Below the pieces are notes generated by a model that was not told the origin of the DNA, ran no database searches, and saw only the letters and a list, made by a program, of their open reading frames with translations. The position numbers and the translations under genes were made by a program. Below are positions 21,868 through 32,020 of a stretch of DNA of 64,000 nucleotides, in pieces. Source of the stretch: Cryoendolithus antarcticus (taxonomy: Eukaryota > Ascomycota > Dothideomycetes > Cladosporiales > Cladosporiaceae); the NCBI GenBank assembly GCA_002077065.1, contig NAJO01000039.1, forward strand, positions 124,001 through 188,000. The letters run 5' to 3'. The number at the start of each line of letters is the position of its first letter. Positions within the stretch are counted from its first letter, which is position 1.

Positions 21868-23063
21868 CTATGCAGCATTTCCGAGGAGGCTTTCCTTCCC
21901 TTGCTTGCCTCCACTCTCCTCGCGAGCAGGCCTCCCTCGCAGCCCAGCGAGCTCTAACATGACGATGAAGCGACATGTCAGGGCAGATAGCAATAGTCGA
22001 AGTGCCACTTGACCGATCGCGTCGAGGGGAACGATGAAAAGTAATGCTGAGAAGACCACAGTGGAAAAGATGAGGTGAAGAAAGCCGAGGAAACCCGCGA
22101 TGCTGTTGAGTAGGATGCCGATCTGTAGCCTTCGATCTTGTCCGTCTTGTATGCGAGTGTCGCGGCTGATGTGAGAGTGTGAAGCGCACGATGTGAGCTC
22201 CCGATCGATATTTCTGCGCAGAAGGCCCTTCGGTGGGCTGCTTGCGGGCGCTGCGTCGTAACCTGTAGCCGTGACCTGGCTGCTAATACCAGTCTTGTCG
22301 CTCGGACCGATGTTGTCCGGCGCGATGCCCTCGTTGGATGCTGGTCTCGAGTCGAGCTTGTGTCCACCGCTTGGGACAGCGTTCTTCGACTGTAGCGTCA
22401 AAAAGTACCCAACGCTGGCGATGGTGTGAATCAGAATTGGCACAAACATCCACAGGAACATCGGCCACGTGCGCGTGCAACCCCAGCTGAGAATGGAGTT
22501 GTTGGCGAGTTGAATGACAGAACGAGCGTGTTCAGCAGAATGCCAGCTGCGAGGGCGAACTCGGCAATGCCTACTAAGGCCGCAGACCTCGTTGACCACG
22601 GTCCAAACGCGAGTGGGTGTCGGATGTCTCCGCGCGTATACTCGGTCTTGAGTACTTCACCCGGGTCTTCGTAGTAGAACACACGGCCCTGTAGGATCGA
22701 CGGAGTCGATATAGATATGATGGCAGACAAGAGAGGGCGATGAACTCCGAGAACCGCAATCTCTGTCATCGAGGGTGCAATGACAGCCAATATGGTAGGC
22801 AGCAGACCCAGGATCAGGTTGCTAGCACCCAAGTTCGCCTTGGCCCACTCGGTCGAGTTCTCCAGGATGCAAGAGGCATGTTGTTGACATAATCCGTAGA
22901 TTGGATCCTTGCTACCTGAGATGCCCAGACTGATCGCAGCTTTACTTGTAGAGGCAGCGTAGGCATCGCGGAACGCGCTGAGTGATGCATTACACGTTGT
23001 AATAGATATGCTGCCGAAGTCGCGTTCGCTGAGCTCGAAGAAGTGAGAGAACCTTTCACCCAT
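21868..23063 (-). pseudogene. Fungal multi-pass membrane protein with a 1-base frameshift
   Basis: Two overlapping open frames together make one protein of about 400 residues. The first (from ATG 23063) has Cys-rich lumenal sequence (ITTCNAS, LCQQHASCILENS) and helices NLILGLLPTILAVIAPSMTE and AALVGIAEFALAAGILLNTL. The second begins about 22530 with IQLANNSILSWGC and FLWMFVPILIHTIASVGYFL and ends with two more helices. The frames meet near 22520-22545, where one added base would join them; no intron fits. The layout (PTILAVIAPS, hydrophobic pairs, WGC motif) resembles a family of fungal plasma-membrane proteins of unknown function. Either a pseudogene or a sequence error. A further 5' exon is possible upstream of 23063. 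Confidence 0.6.
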
Positions 23064-23742
23064 CTTGTCCCGTGAATCTGTCGATACCGAGAAGCAACAC
23101 TCGTCGACTACGCGCAGAAGTGAAAGAAGTGTGCAGGCACATTTCTTATATCCGCCACCGTTTGGGGGCTGAAAGCACCCTGAGAGACTAAAGAACGCCT
23201 CTATGGAGACTTGGAGATCACCTACCTGTTGGTGCAAAGCTTGATGTTCCAGCCTCTCCGTTCTACGAGATGGACTCTGCAGAGCAGACTGGGAACGTCG
23301 TAGAAATGAATCGCGCGCTGTCCACCTGAGGAGATGTCAGCAGCCTTTATATGTAATACACTTGAGGTTTGGGACGCCGCTCACCGCCTATAGTCAGCAA
23401 GTTAAGGATTCATCGGATAAATATGAAGCGTGCAGGGATTCGTGTGTTTTTACTTTACTACGTTTACTTCTGGCCCCCAATCTCCCCGCCAAGTGCACGG
23501 ACTACTTTCGCACCGACAGTCAGCAAACACGTGCCGCACACGACCGCACTCGACAGATTCCTTATCATTCCGATTACGCCATGTGGGCTGGCGAATGTTC
23601 GGTACCTGCTGCAGGATCGAATCCTCTGCATCGATAGCGGCACATCATATCGATGCCTGTCGATATGGTAGGTACAGTTTGCTGATGAGCTTGGTCGAAT
23701 TCCTCCCATGTCTTCAAATTGTTGTTCTGCCCTTCCCTTCTT
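23064..23742. other. Intergenic, divergent promoter region
   Basis: 679 bases between a minus-strand membrane-protein gene and a plus-strand gene. The frame of the former stays open to about 23237 and may be a 5' exon. Otherwise nothing recognisable. Confidence 0.45.
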
Positions 23743-26124
23743 ATGTACAGTCGTCTAGTCCAGGTGGGGCAGTTGTCATCAAGAAGGAGCTTCAAGAGAG
23801 CCAGCACATTGGGAGGCGATAATTTCGTGCTGCTTTCGGCACATTGGGGTCGCCCCATTGAAGCTCGAACAACCCGGCGATCGTTCCACGGATCATACGC
23901 GACTACGATGGCTTCGACGTCACAGCCTGTTCTACTCTCCAACCGCTGCAACGATTCAAAGAGCCCTTACGTACGACATCATGCGAACGACCCGACCGCA
24001 TGGCAGCTATGGGGTCCGGACTCCCTTGAGCTCGCGAAGACCTCTAACCGCCTGCTGTTGCTTAGCATCGGTTATTCTGCCTGCCACTGGTGTCACGTGA
24101 TGCAGGCTGAGAGCTTTCAAGACGCCGGAGTAGCTAAGTTATTGAACGAGAAATTCATTCCAATCAAGGTGGATCGAGAGGAACGGCCAGACATCGATCG
24201 CCAGTACATGGACTTCCTACAGGCGACGACAGGTGGCGGAGGATGGCCGCTGAACGTCTTCGTCACGCCAGATCTACAGCCGATATTTGGAGGAACGTAC
24301 TGGCCAGGGCCAAAGAGTGAGCGCCTGAGACCAGGCGCGGGCTTCGAGGATATTTTGAAGAAAGTGGCTGAAGCGTGGGACGAACAAGAGGAGAGCATAC
24401 GCAACAGTGGTAAGAAAATCGCAGCACAGTTGCGAGACTTCGCAGCAGAGGGCTCGCTAGGTGGGCGACAAGCAGGCGATGGGATAGGTGAGGGCGAGGA
24501 GGACAATCTGGAGCTCGACCTGCTCGAGGAGAGCTATCAGCACTACAAGCCTCGATTCGACGAGGAATCTGGAGGCTTCGGCGGCGCGCCCAAGTTTCCT
24601 ACGCCCACGCATCTTGGCCAACTCCTCCGACTTGGATCGTTTGGTGCAGAGGTGACGGAAGTTGTTGGAGATGATGAAGTCGCAGACTCGCGGAGGATGG
24701 CATTGAAGACGCTCGAAGCTATGTTCAAGGGAGGGATCAAAGATCAGATTGGACATGGACTCTCGCGATACTCAGTGAACCGAGAATGGGGACTCCCGCA
24801 TTTCGAGAAGATGCTGTATGACAATGCTCAACTGCTGCCATTGTATGTGGACGCGTGGCGGATCACGCAGAAGCCTCTGTTCCTTGAAGCTGTGAACGAT
24901 ATAGCGACGTATCTCAGCTCACCACCGATGGTGTCAGAGCTTGGTGGCATACATGCGAGTGAGGATGCGGACTCGCTGATCTCCAACGATAGTCATGAGA
25001 AGCGCGAAGGTGCGTTTTACGTGTACATGTATGAGGAGTTGAAAGCGGTGCTGAGCTCAGAAGAGCTAGAGATTTGCATGCCATACTGGGGCATTAAACA
25101 AGAGGGCAACATTGATCAACGGTACGACGCAGAAGGTGAGCTAAAAGGGCAGAACACGCTTTGCGTCCAGCTCGAGATTAGTGAGCTAGCGGGAAAACTT
25201 AACGTTGCTGGGAAGCTCGTTCAAGCGCGCATCGACTCCGCCCGAAAGAAGCTGCTTGACTACCGCGACCGAACTCGGCCCCGACCAGCCCTCGACGACA
25301 AGATCGTGACAGCCTGGAACGGACTCGCAGTAAGCGGCCTCGCAAAGGCAAGCACAGCCCTCCACTTCACCTCCCCCGAAGCATCCTCCACATACCTCAC
25401 CACAGCCATCAACGCCGCAAGCTGCATCAAGACCCACCTCTACGACAGCTCCGCCCACACCCTCCGACGCGTCTACCGTGAGGGCCCAGGCGACATCCAC
25501 GGCTTCGCAGACGACTACGCGTTCCTCGTAGCCGGCCTGCTAGATCTCTACGAAGCAACCTTCGACAGTAATTGGCTAGCTTGGGCTGACGAGCTTCAAC
25601 AATCGCAGATCAAGCAATTCTGGGATCCAGCACGGCATGCTTTCTTCTCGACGCCAGAGCATCAGGCTGATATCCTGGTGCGGACGAAAGACGGCATGGA
25701 TAACGCTGAGCCTTCAGTCAACGGTGTGAGCGCGAGTAATTTGTTTAGGCTGGGAAGTATGTTGAATGACACGAAGTATGAGAAATTGTCGCGGCAGACT
25801 GTTGCTGCTTTCGAAGTGGAGATTGGGCAGCACCCGGGGTTGTTCAGTGGGATGATGAGTTCGATTGTGGCTGCGAAGTTGGGATGCAGAGGCTTGATGG
25901 TTGTTGGTGTGGGCGAGGAGGCAGAGGCCGCGGTGAGGAAGTTCAGGGAGGGTGTGTTTCCGACTATGACGATGATTAGGGTCGGGAACGGAGCTGAAGA
26001 TGGGTGGTTGAAAGGAAGGAATGACCTGTTGGCGGACACTGACGGAGATCGGGAAATGGTGCAGCTTTGCGAGGGAGGTGTCTGTAAGATGTTAGATGCC
26101 ACGTCGATAGACACGCTCAGTTGA
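23743..26124 (+). CDS. DUF255 thioredoxin-fold protein (SPATA20/YyaL family)
   Basis: Single exon, 793 residues from the ATG at 23743 or 738 from 23908. The N-terminal DUF255 thioredoxin-like domain has the signature HHANDPTAWQLWG, then SIGYSACHWCHVM with the CxxC-like CHWC, then KVDREERPDID and GWPLNVFVTPD. The C-terminal part is the alpha/alpha-toroid region (FGGAPKFPTPTHL, GLPHFEKMLYDNAQLL, GIHASEDADS, DDKIVTAWNGLA, GFADDYAFLVAGLLDLYEA). The biochemical role of this widespread family is not settled; redox-linked sugar handling is often suggested. The longer start adds an Arg/Ser-rich, acid-poor leader (RTTRRSFHGSYATTM) that looks mitochondrial. No lesions seen. Confidence 0.9.
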   Translation: MYSRLVQVGQLSSRRSFKRASTLGGDNFVLLSAHWGRPIEARTTRRSFHGSYATTMASTSQPVLLSNRCNDSKSPYVRHHANDPTAWQLWGPDSLELAKTSNRLLLLSIGYSACHWCHVMQAESFQDAGVAKLLNEKFIPIKVDREERPDIDRQYMDFLQATTGGGGWPLNVFVTPDLQPIFGGTYWPGPKSERLRPGAGFEDILKKVAEAWDEQEESIRNSGKKIAAQLRDFAAEGSLGGRQAGDGIGEGEEDNLELDLLEESYQHYKPRFDEESGGFGGAPKFPTPTHLGQLLRLGSFGAEVTEVVGDDEVADSRRMALKTLEAMFKGGIKDQIGHGLSRYSVNREWGLPHFEKMLYDNAQLLPLYVDAWRITQKPLFLEAVNDIATYLSSPPMVSELGGIHASEDADSLISNDSHEKREGAFYVYMYEELKAVLSSEELEICMPYWGIKQEGNIDQRYDAEGELKGQNTLCVQLEISELAGKLNVAGKLVQARIDSARKKLLDYRDRTRPRPALDDKIVTAWNGLAVSGLAKASTALHFTSPEASSTYLTTAINAASCIKTHLYDSSAHTLRRVYREGPGDIHGFADDYAFLVAGLLDLYEATFDSNWLAWADELQQSQIKQFWDPARHAFFSTPEHQADILVRTKDGMDNAEPSVNGVSASNLFRLGSMLNDTKYEKLSRQTVAAFEVEIGQHPGLFSGMMSSIVAAKLGCRGLMVVGVGEEAEAAVRKFREGVFPTMTMIRVGNGAEDGWLKGRNDLLADTDGDREMVQLCEGGVCKMLDATSIDTLS

Positions 26125-26424
26125 TGGTCATTCTCATCCACGGCCAACATCTCGACTGTTACGTCGGCTCACCCGCGACTGTGCGATTTAACAGGTGCTT
26201 AGCTGAGTGGCTCCATTGAACCCGATAGCCGTCTATGGAGTCCCTCTCGGACTCTTCCGTGATACTAGCGAATGCCTCATTGCGTCGACGACAAACTATG
26301 GTGCGCCGGCGAAAAACGTAGCACAATGGGTATCTTCGTGCATGTGACGCCGATCGCCAATAACCCCAAACTCCTCGCTAAAAATTGACAACGCTGTCCG
26401 CAGGTCCTGAACCCCCGAATCGTC
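26125..26424. terminator. Convergent intergenic, both genes end here
   Basis: 300 bases between two convergent stop codons, presumably holding both 3' UTRs and poly(A) sites. No clear motif. Confidence 0.4.
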
Positions 26425-27616
26425 TCACTGCTTCAAGTGACGACGATCTGGGTCAAGATTGTCGTGCATCATGAAGTCGCTCATGTTCTGCTCCATCCAA
26501 GCCCACGTATTTTCATCGCGAGGCACCGGGTCATGTTTGAAAGGGTTTTCTTTCACGAATGCGCTGACGTTCTGATAGTTACTCGCTTTGGAGATGTACT
26601 TCGCCACCTGGGCAAGCACTTCCACACCTTGGTCATCCTCGTTCCACACCATCTCCCTGATCTGGACGAGGTTGTGTGGCTCGCTCGCTGCCTTCTCGAG
26701 CGAGTCGTCGATCAAGAGGGTGTTGAACTGATCCCACTGGCCCCCAAAACAGGTTGACTGTATATTCGGGTCTGCCCACAATCTAGACAGCTGCTTGTAG
26801 ACTTGAGGATTCTGCCAATAGAGGTCTCCCAGATCAAGGTGCTTGCGGTTCCACATGGCGACGATACGATTGTACCACTCCATCAGGTCGTCGTTATTTG
26901 CGCGAGACTTTACTGCATCGCCCTCCGGGAAGAAGATCTTGCTTAGCATCGCTGTCACTGACTCAGGAGTTGCTGAAGACCACTAATTTGACTTAGTATC
27001 ACACCTGAAATGCTCAGTCAGAGAAGTACTTACGATGACCACCTTGTGGCGATTGAACAGGTACTCCAGGAACTTGTCTAAGTGTGGACGGAGTTTGACG
27101 TGCTGACGATTCTTCGGATGCCTGGAGAGCAGGGTTCCATTCAGGTCCAGAACTATCAATAGTGGGACCGGGCGCCCGATGTGTTTTGCTGACATGGAGG
27201 CTTTTACATTATAGCCTGTCATGCGCGGAGGTCGGGGAATGAGTGATAGTCTGGGATCCTCTGGTAGACCGTTAGCATTGTCACTAGGAAGCAGTGAGCG
27301 CGTGCTGGATGGCAGGAGGGTGGGTAAACTCACTACGTGTCATGCCTTTGCCATTCCTCGTGTTGCTGCGCGTAGTAGGCTTCGATCTCGTTGGCAGCTT
27401 TGGCCCATCCTGCGCGTCTGAAAGCTGCTTAGTCCATGGCTTCTTCGAGTGTGTCGGCTTGAATGAGGCAGCAGTGGAGTCATATGGTAAGGGCTGTTTC
27501 TTTGGCAAATTGGGTTGCTGCAATAGCCTTGACATGCGCTTCGTCAAATCCTCCATCATTGCCCTAATCACCACACATAGGCTTGACATGGGAGGAGAAG
27601 TGAAGCCAATAAACAT
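26425..27616 (-). CDS. FCP1/NIF-type HAD phosphatase-like protein
   Basis: Three exons (27616-27334, 27260-27034, 26982-26425) give about 355 residues. Intron 1 (GTGAGT to CCAG, branch site GCTAAC) and intron 2 (GTAAGT to TTAG, branch TACTAAG) restore one frame. The HAD nucleophile motif reads LLIVLDLNGTLL, with Asn replacing the second Asp of the usual DLDGTL/DLDETL. VVIWSSATPESV is motif II and TLLIDDSLEKA the DD of motif IV. This is the NLI-interacting-factor/FCP1 homology layout (protein Ser/Thr phosphatases), but the DLNGT form leaves catalytic activity uncertain because the +2 Asp is the usual acid/base. The 5' end is uncertain: the frame is open to 27973, and ATGs at 27616, 27589 and 27559 all fit. 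Confidence 0.75.
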
Positions 27617-28127
27617 CGGTGTAGAACACCTCTTGGCATGAAGTCTAAATTGAGAGGCAGTCACGCAGGAGCGCCAAGAGCGCAGTATGCCGTTATTTAT
27701 AAGCGCTTCTTGCAACATAAAATGCTCATGAAGCTCTCCGATCCATCTACGATGGTCCAGCGCTACGATCGACTTAGCTGGCGCAGTTGTATCGCTACTG
27801 TCATACCCTGGAGAGTAAAGATGATATGGTCCAACATCGTCAGGTCGCATTGGCTGTAGTGCATATCTCTCCCAATCGCGTCGCGAGATCACCGCTTGTC
27901 GTGGTATGACGTAAAGTTGCTCAAGCAGTGGCAGTGGAATGCTGAGAATAGTCTGTCTCTCCGAGTCACCCAAGCTTCTACTCGCGCGGTCTCATGCCCG
28001 GATCCGCAATCGCCCCCATCGTCGTCCACTCTCGCAAACCCGTGCTTCGAGTACTTCCAGAAGCTTGACCACAGCACCGTGGAGAACCCATGTGGAACGA
28101 GGGATAGAAGAGGACTTCTTGAGCTAG
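27617..28127. other. Upstream region of the HAD phosphatase gene
   Basis: 511 bases between two minus-strand genes. The phosphatase frame stays open to 27973 (about 120 codons) and could be extra coding sequence, but I see no domain in it. Confidence 0.4.
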
Positions 28128-28700
28128 TCAAGGAGCAGGCGCATCGGCAGCATTGAGGACAATACAAACATACGCATAGCAGCCAACATAGTGGATCAAG
28201 GCAATAGTTCCCCCCCTTCCCAGTACTGAGACACTTCGATCGTACAGATGACCTGGTAGAGCGCCCTTCTTGTTTGCCAGGTAATCCGCGACATCGTAAG
28301 CAACTGAACACTCCTCGTTTAGACCCTCGGGTTTCCTGGTCGCTTTGATCTGCCCGATCTGCGTCTCACTGAGACCTGCCTTTGCAGCAACGGCACTATG
28401 AGCGTATAGCTCGTACGCGGCTCCGAATCTGACTCCGCAGACAAGGATCGCGATTTCCTTTGCGTCGGCCGGGAGAGGCAGCTTGCCCAAAATTAGTGCT
28501 TGTCTGATCATTGCGCCGCCAGCTTCGGGTGACGACAAAGCGAAAGGAAATGGTCCGAGCAGTGCGCCGGTACTGTCAGCCCATTGGAAAAGATCGCCAC
28601 TTGGCCCAAAAGCCTGTTGGGCGATGGCGGTCTGTTCATTGTGAGTCTCTAGTTGGTCGGGCTGTAGCTTGTCTGATGGGAGGGGAGGGAAGCGCGACAT
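28128..28700 (-). CDS. Carboxymuconolactone decarboxylase-like protein
   Basis: Single exon, 190 residues, the usual length for fungal members. The CMD/AhpD-like helical fold is signalled by PFAFALSSPEAGGAMI, KEIAILVCGVRFGAAYEL, YAHSAVAAKAGLSETQI and the C-terminal VADYLANKKG. The AhpD CxxC pair is absent; the family's AHxxxAxxxGLS motif is present, as in 4-carboxymuconolactone decarboxylase (beta-ketoadipate pathway). No aromatic-degradation genes are nearby, so the substrate is unknown. Start at the ATG at 28700. Divergent from the mitochondrial carrier gene. Confidence 0.82.
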   Translation of the reverse strand: MSRFPPLPSDKLQPDQLETHNEQTAIAQQAFGPSGDLFQWADSTGALLGPFPFALSSPEAGGAMIRQALILGKLPLPADAKEIAILVCGVRFGAAYELYAHSAVAAKAGLSETQIGQIKATRKPEGLNEECSVAYDVADYLANKKGALPGHLYDRSVSVLGRGGTIALIHYVGCYAYVCIVLNAADAPAP

Positions 28701-29225
28701 GGTTGCTGGGAGGTGACGTAGAGAATATAGCTGCTGGAAATGACCGATAATATCGCTGATAGCTGATGAACAACAGAAGGACTGGAGCTCTTACTCAAAG
28801 CGATTCAGGCAGAGCTGAACTGCATCCTTGTCCTTACCACCCTCGGCTGTCACTCGCATCACTCCTTGATCGTCTACAGTAAGCGGTGCAGTCCCGTGAT
28901 CCTTTGCGCAGCTCCGCTTATCGCAATGCGTTTTTGATGCGACGGTCGATACCCCTACGCCGACATTTTAGTGATGATGCGGTTGGTCTAAGATGAGGGA
29001 TTGTGTAGTCCATCAACCGATTTAAATAAAGATCAATGGCTCTGCAATGCACGGGCCCTCACCCAACTAGCTTCACCCATAACTTATCGCGTGCCATTGC
29101 TCTTTCCCGAGTCACTGGATAGTCTGTCTCATTGTACGCTTCGCTGTTCGTTCTTCGCTGCTAACTGAGGGTGGAGTTTGGGCGTCACTTGAACAGGACA
29201 TAGACAAAAAAACACAATCGCGGAC
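28701..29225. promoter_or_regulatory. Bidirectional promoter CMD-like gene / ggc1
   Basis: 525-base divergent spacer. An AT-rich ATTTAAATAAAG at 29019-29030 is the best TATA-like element and lies about 200 bases before the ggc1 ATG. Nothing else distinctive. Confidence 0.4.
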
Positions 29226-30255
29226 ATGTCACCGACGCTTCCAGTGCCGAAAGGCCTGGCCAAAGACCAGAAGAGCGAGTCCACCGCAGCCCGAGTACTC
29301 GGTGCCGGTAAGCATATCTGCAACTCAAATCGCATAGACTCAAGGATTGACACAGCTTAGGGTCCGCTGGTATCGCCGAGCTCGCAGTCTTCCACCCAGT
29401 CGACACAATTGCCAAGCGACTAATGTCCAACCAGGGCAAGGTCTCATCAGTATCCCAGTTCAACTCTGTCATCTTCAAATCGCACGCCCAAGATCCCGTC
29501 GTGAAGCGATTTTTCACGCTATTTCCTGGTCTCGGCTACGCAGCTGCATACAAGATCCTCCAGCGAATATACAAATATGGCGGCCAGCCATTCGTTCGGG
29601 ACTACCTATCGCAACACCACGGCGATGTCTTCGATCGGACGTTTGGACGAGGCAATGGAAAGGCGATGATGCACGCGACGGCTGGAAGCATAATCGGGAT
29701 CGGCGAGATTGTATTGCTACCGCTAGATGTGCTGAAGATCAAGAGACAGACGAACCCGGAGGCCTTCCGAGGACGAGGTGTATTGAGGATTGTCGCAGAT
29801 GAGGGATTTGGACTGTACAGAGGATGGGGCTGGACAGCAGCGCGGAACGCGCCTGGTTCGTTCGCGTTGTTCGGAGGATCAGCTGCGGCGAAGCAATACT
29901 TCTTCAAGCTGGAGGATTACAACAGCGCAACATGGTTCCAGAACTTCGTTGCTTCAATCGCAGGATCCTCGGCATCGCTGCTAGTTTCTGCGCCGCTGGA
30001 TGTCGTCAAGACGAGAATACAAAATCAAAACTTTGAGGTGAAGGAGAGCGGAATCCGGGTCATCAGCAACATGGCACGAAATGAGGGTTTCTCGTCGTTC
30101 TCCAAGGGACTCGTCCCGAAGCTGCTGATGACTGGGTAAGTGCTAAGTGTGAATTGAAGGATCCTTCGGCGGCTAACACAGTGTACAGGCCCAAGCTCAC
30201 ATTCTCATTCTGGCTGGCGCAGACGCTGATCCCGGCATTTAACAAAGTGCTGTAG
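29226..30255 (+). CDS. ggc1: Mitochondrial GTP/GDP carrier
   Basis: Three exons (29226-29307, 29361-30135, 30189-30255) give 307 residues, typical of mitochondrial carriers. It exchanges GTP for GDP across the inner membrane and in yeast affects iron balance and mtDNA upkeep. All three carrier repeats carry the signature: HPVDTIAKRL, LPLDVLKIKR and APLDVVKTRI. Diagnostic Ggc1 blocks are AVFHPVDTIAKRLMSN, FTLFPGLGYAAAYKILQR, VYKYGGQPF-like YKYGGQPF, GWGWTAARNAPGSFALFG and GPKLTFSFWLAQ. Introns fall in glycine codons and splice cleanly. No lesions. Confidence 0.95.
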
Positions 30256-32020
30256 GTGATGCGATTCACCTAGCCATTGCGCACAAGCAAGCGAATTTTC
30301 AACGAGATGTGATTCCAGCGCATGGCGTTCCGGTCAAGACCTCTATTTGGGCCATGCACATACGGAGCATAGAGGCGATCACCACTCTGCTTTTGCTACG
30401 AGATTTGGGAGGAGACTCGAGCCATGGGTCAGTGGCTTGGACAGTTCTCGGCGACAGTGTCAAGTATGGGTGGTGGCTTCGACTTACATCACGCCGCCGA
30501 GACATCAGGCTTGAGGCTCTGACGGCCCTGCATCTTCGGGATGTGGATGTAGGCAATTCAGACAAAGCACACCGGGGAACAGTGAGATGGTGCACATTAG
30601 CAGTCGGCCGCTCTCTCCTCCACCCGATGTTTAGCACTAAGATCTTACTTGAGTCGGCCAATTATTTCCTATCACGTGCTTTAGTCGTGCGGCTGCGTGG
30701 GGGCCTCTGCTTAGCGTGCGGTCAAGTATATGCAATTTGCCAAACCCGTTCTACTGCGTGACTTCATTGCTGAACATTTGACTGTGGCTGATGACCTCGA
30801 TCTTATGTTACACCGCATGACATCTCCACATCCCATCACAGCAGTACTTCCGATCACGGCGCTGCGCTCGAGCGCAGAACGTGTGGCTCACGAGACGCAG
30901 GGATTCCGCCCATGGCTTCGGCGCGAACGCGTGTGGAGCTTGTACCACTCTTCACCTTTCACATCTTCGGTACTGTGTCGTCATGTTTGTTGCGACCGCT
31001 GAAGTCTGCTACACTCTCATCTGTCTTCCGCTTGCCAGGTCAGGGAAAGGCATTTCATCTCACTGCCGAGTGGGGAGCTCAACAGCTTCGTCACCCCGCT
31101 TGAAGTCCTCGAGGACTTCATGTCGGAGGCCAATTGTCCTCCACAACCCGCACTATGGTCTGCTGCTCGGAGGCCGTGACTGCACCGCAGATCTACCAGC
31201 CTACTAGCGCTGATTTACGCAAAGCCAACCAGGAATCTGCGAAACGCTGTATGGTGCCAGCAGGGCGCCCTTCTTCTGACCAACCAGAACCCTCAACGAT
31301 CACTTTAGGCTGAGGAGGATCACTGACTGATCCTATCACTCGCCAGCGCTGCACTGAGTCGCCCGCAGTACTTGCATCCACACGCTTCAGTCGTGACTGT
31401 GCGGTAATAGCAACTGCCACTACCTCTACGGACTTCTTAGCTTGGCACGGCAATGAAATACAGCGGTATGCAAGTGCGCCACATATCCGCCTCAGAAGGC
31501 TACCCTGCTTTAGGGATCTACATGGCGTACATAAGCTTACCACCAAACGGTGAATGCTCGCCGGCTCTGCAAGTCATGCTGCAGCCGCTTACAGGTCTCG
31601 TACTGAGAGCCTCCTCGGCAATCTTACGCAAGTGGTGCCACATTCCCACCCTGTTGCCTTTCAGCCCCATCCCTCCCCAGGATCTGACTGACTGCTGTTG
31701 GCTTGGCCGCCCTGCATCGATGTTACTAGTCATGATCATCACTGTCGACGCTGGCGCAGGTACGTAGGTGTCGACCTTGGCCTTATGACCGCGGCTTTGA
31801 TTGGTATGGCTGTACTGCTCAGCCGTCATTGACAGTCGGGTGGTGGAGTGACTATGGCGACGTGAGGTGACTATAGGATTCGGGTAGGTATAAGTGTAGG
31901 TGGCTTTCCTGACCAATGCTCGAGGGTATATCGACATCTTCGAACGCACTGAGCAGCCTGCAGTCAGCAGATTATATCGAACTTTCATCTTTTCTCTTTC
32001 CGCTTTATCATCTCTCAAAC
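30256..32020. other. Long gene-poor stretch
   Basis: 1.77 kb without a supported gene. Moderate frames exist on both strands (for example 30309-30761 plus and 30661-30299 minus) but they overlap each other, lack domains and look fortuitous. No transposon ends, long repeats or tRNA boxes seen. A TATA-like GTATAAG near 31887 may serve the GH43 gene. Confidence 0.5.

Noticed and set aside
27617..27973. Extension of the HAD phosphatase N-terminus to 27973
   Set aside because: The frame is open but has no ATG near its beginning and no recognisable sequence; left as uncertain upstream region.
30299..30761. Overlapping frames of 120-150 codons on both strands after ggc1
   Set aside because: They occupy the same bases on opposite strands, lack domains and introns, and are within chance expectation at this GC content.
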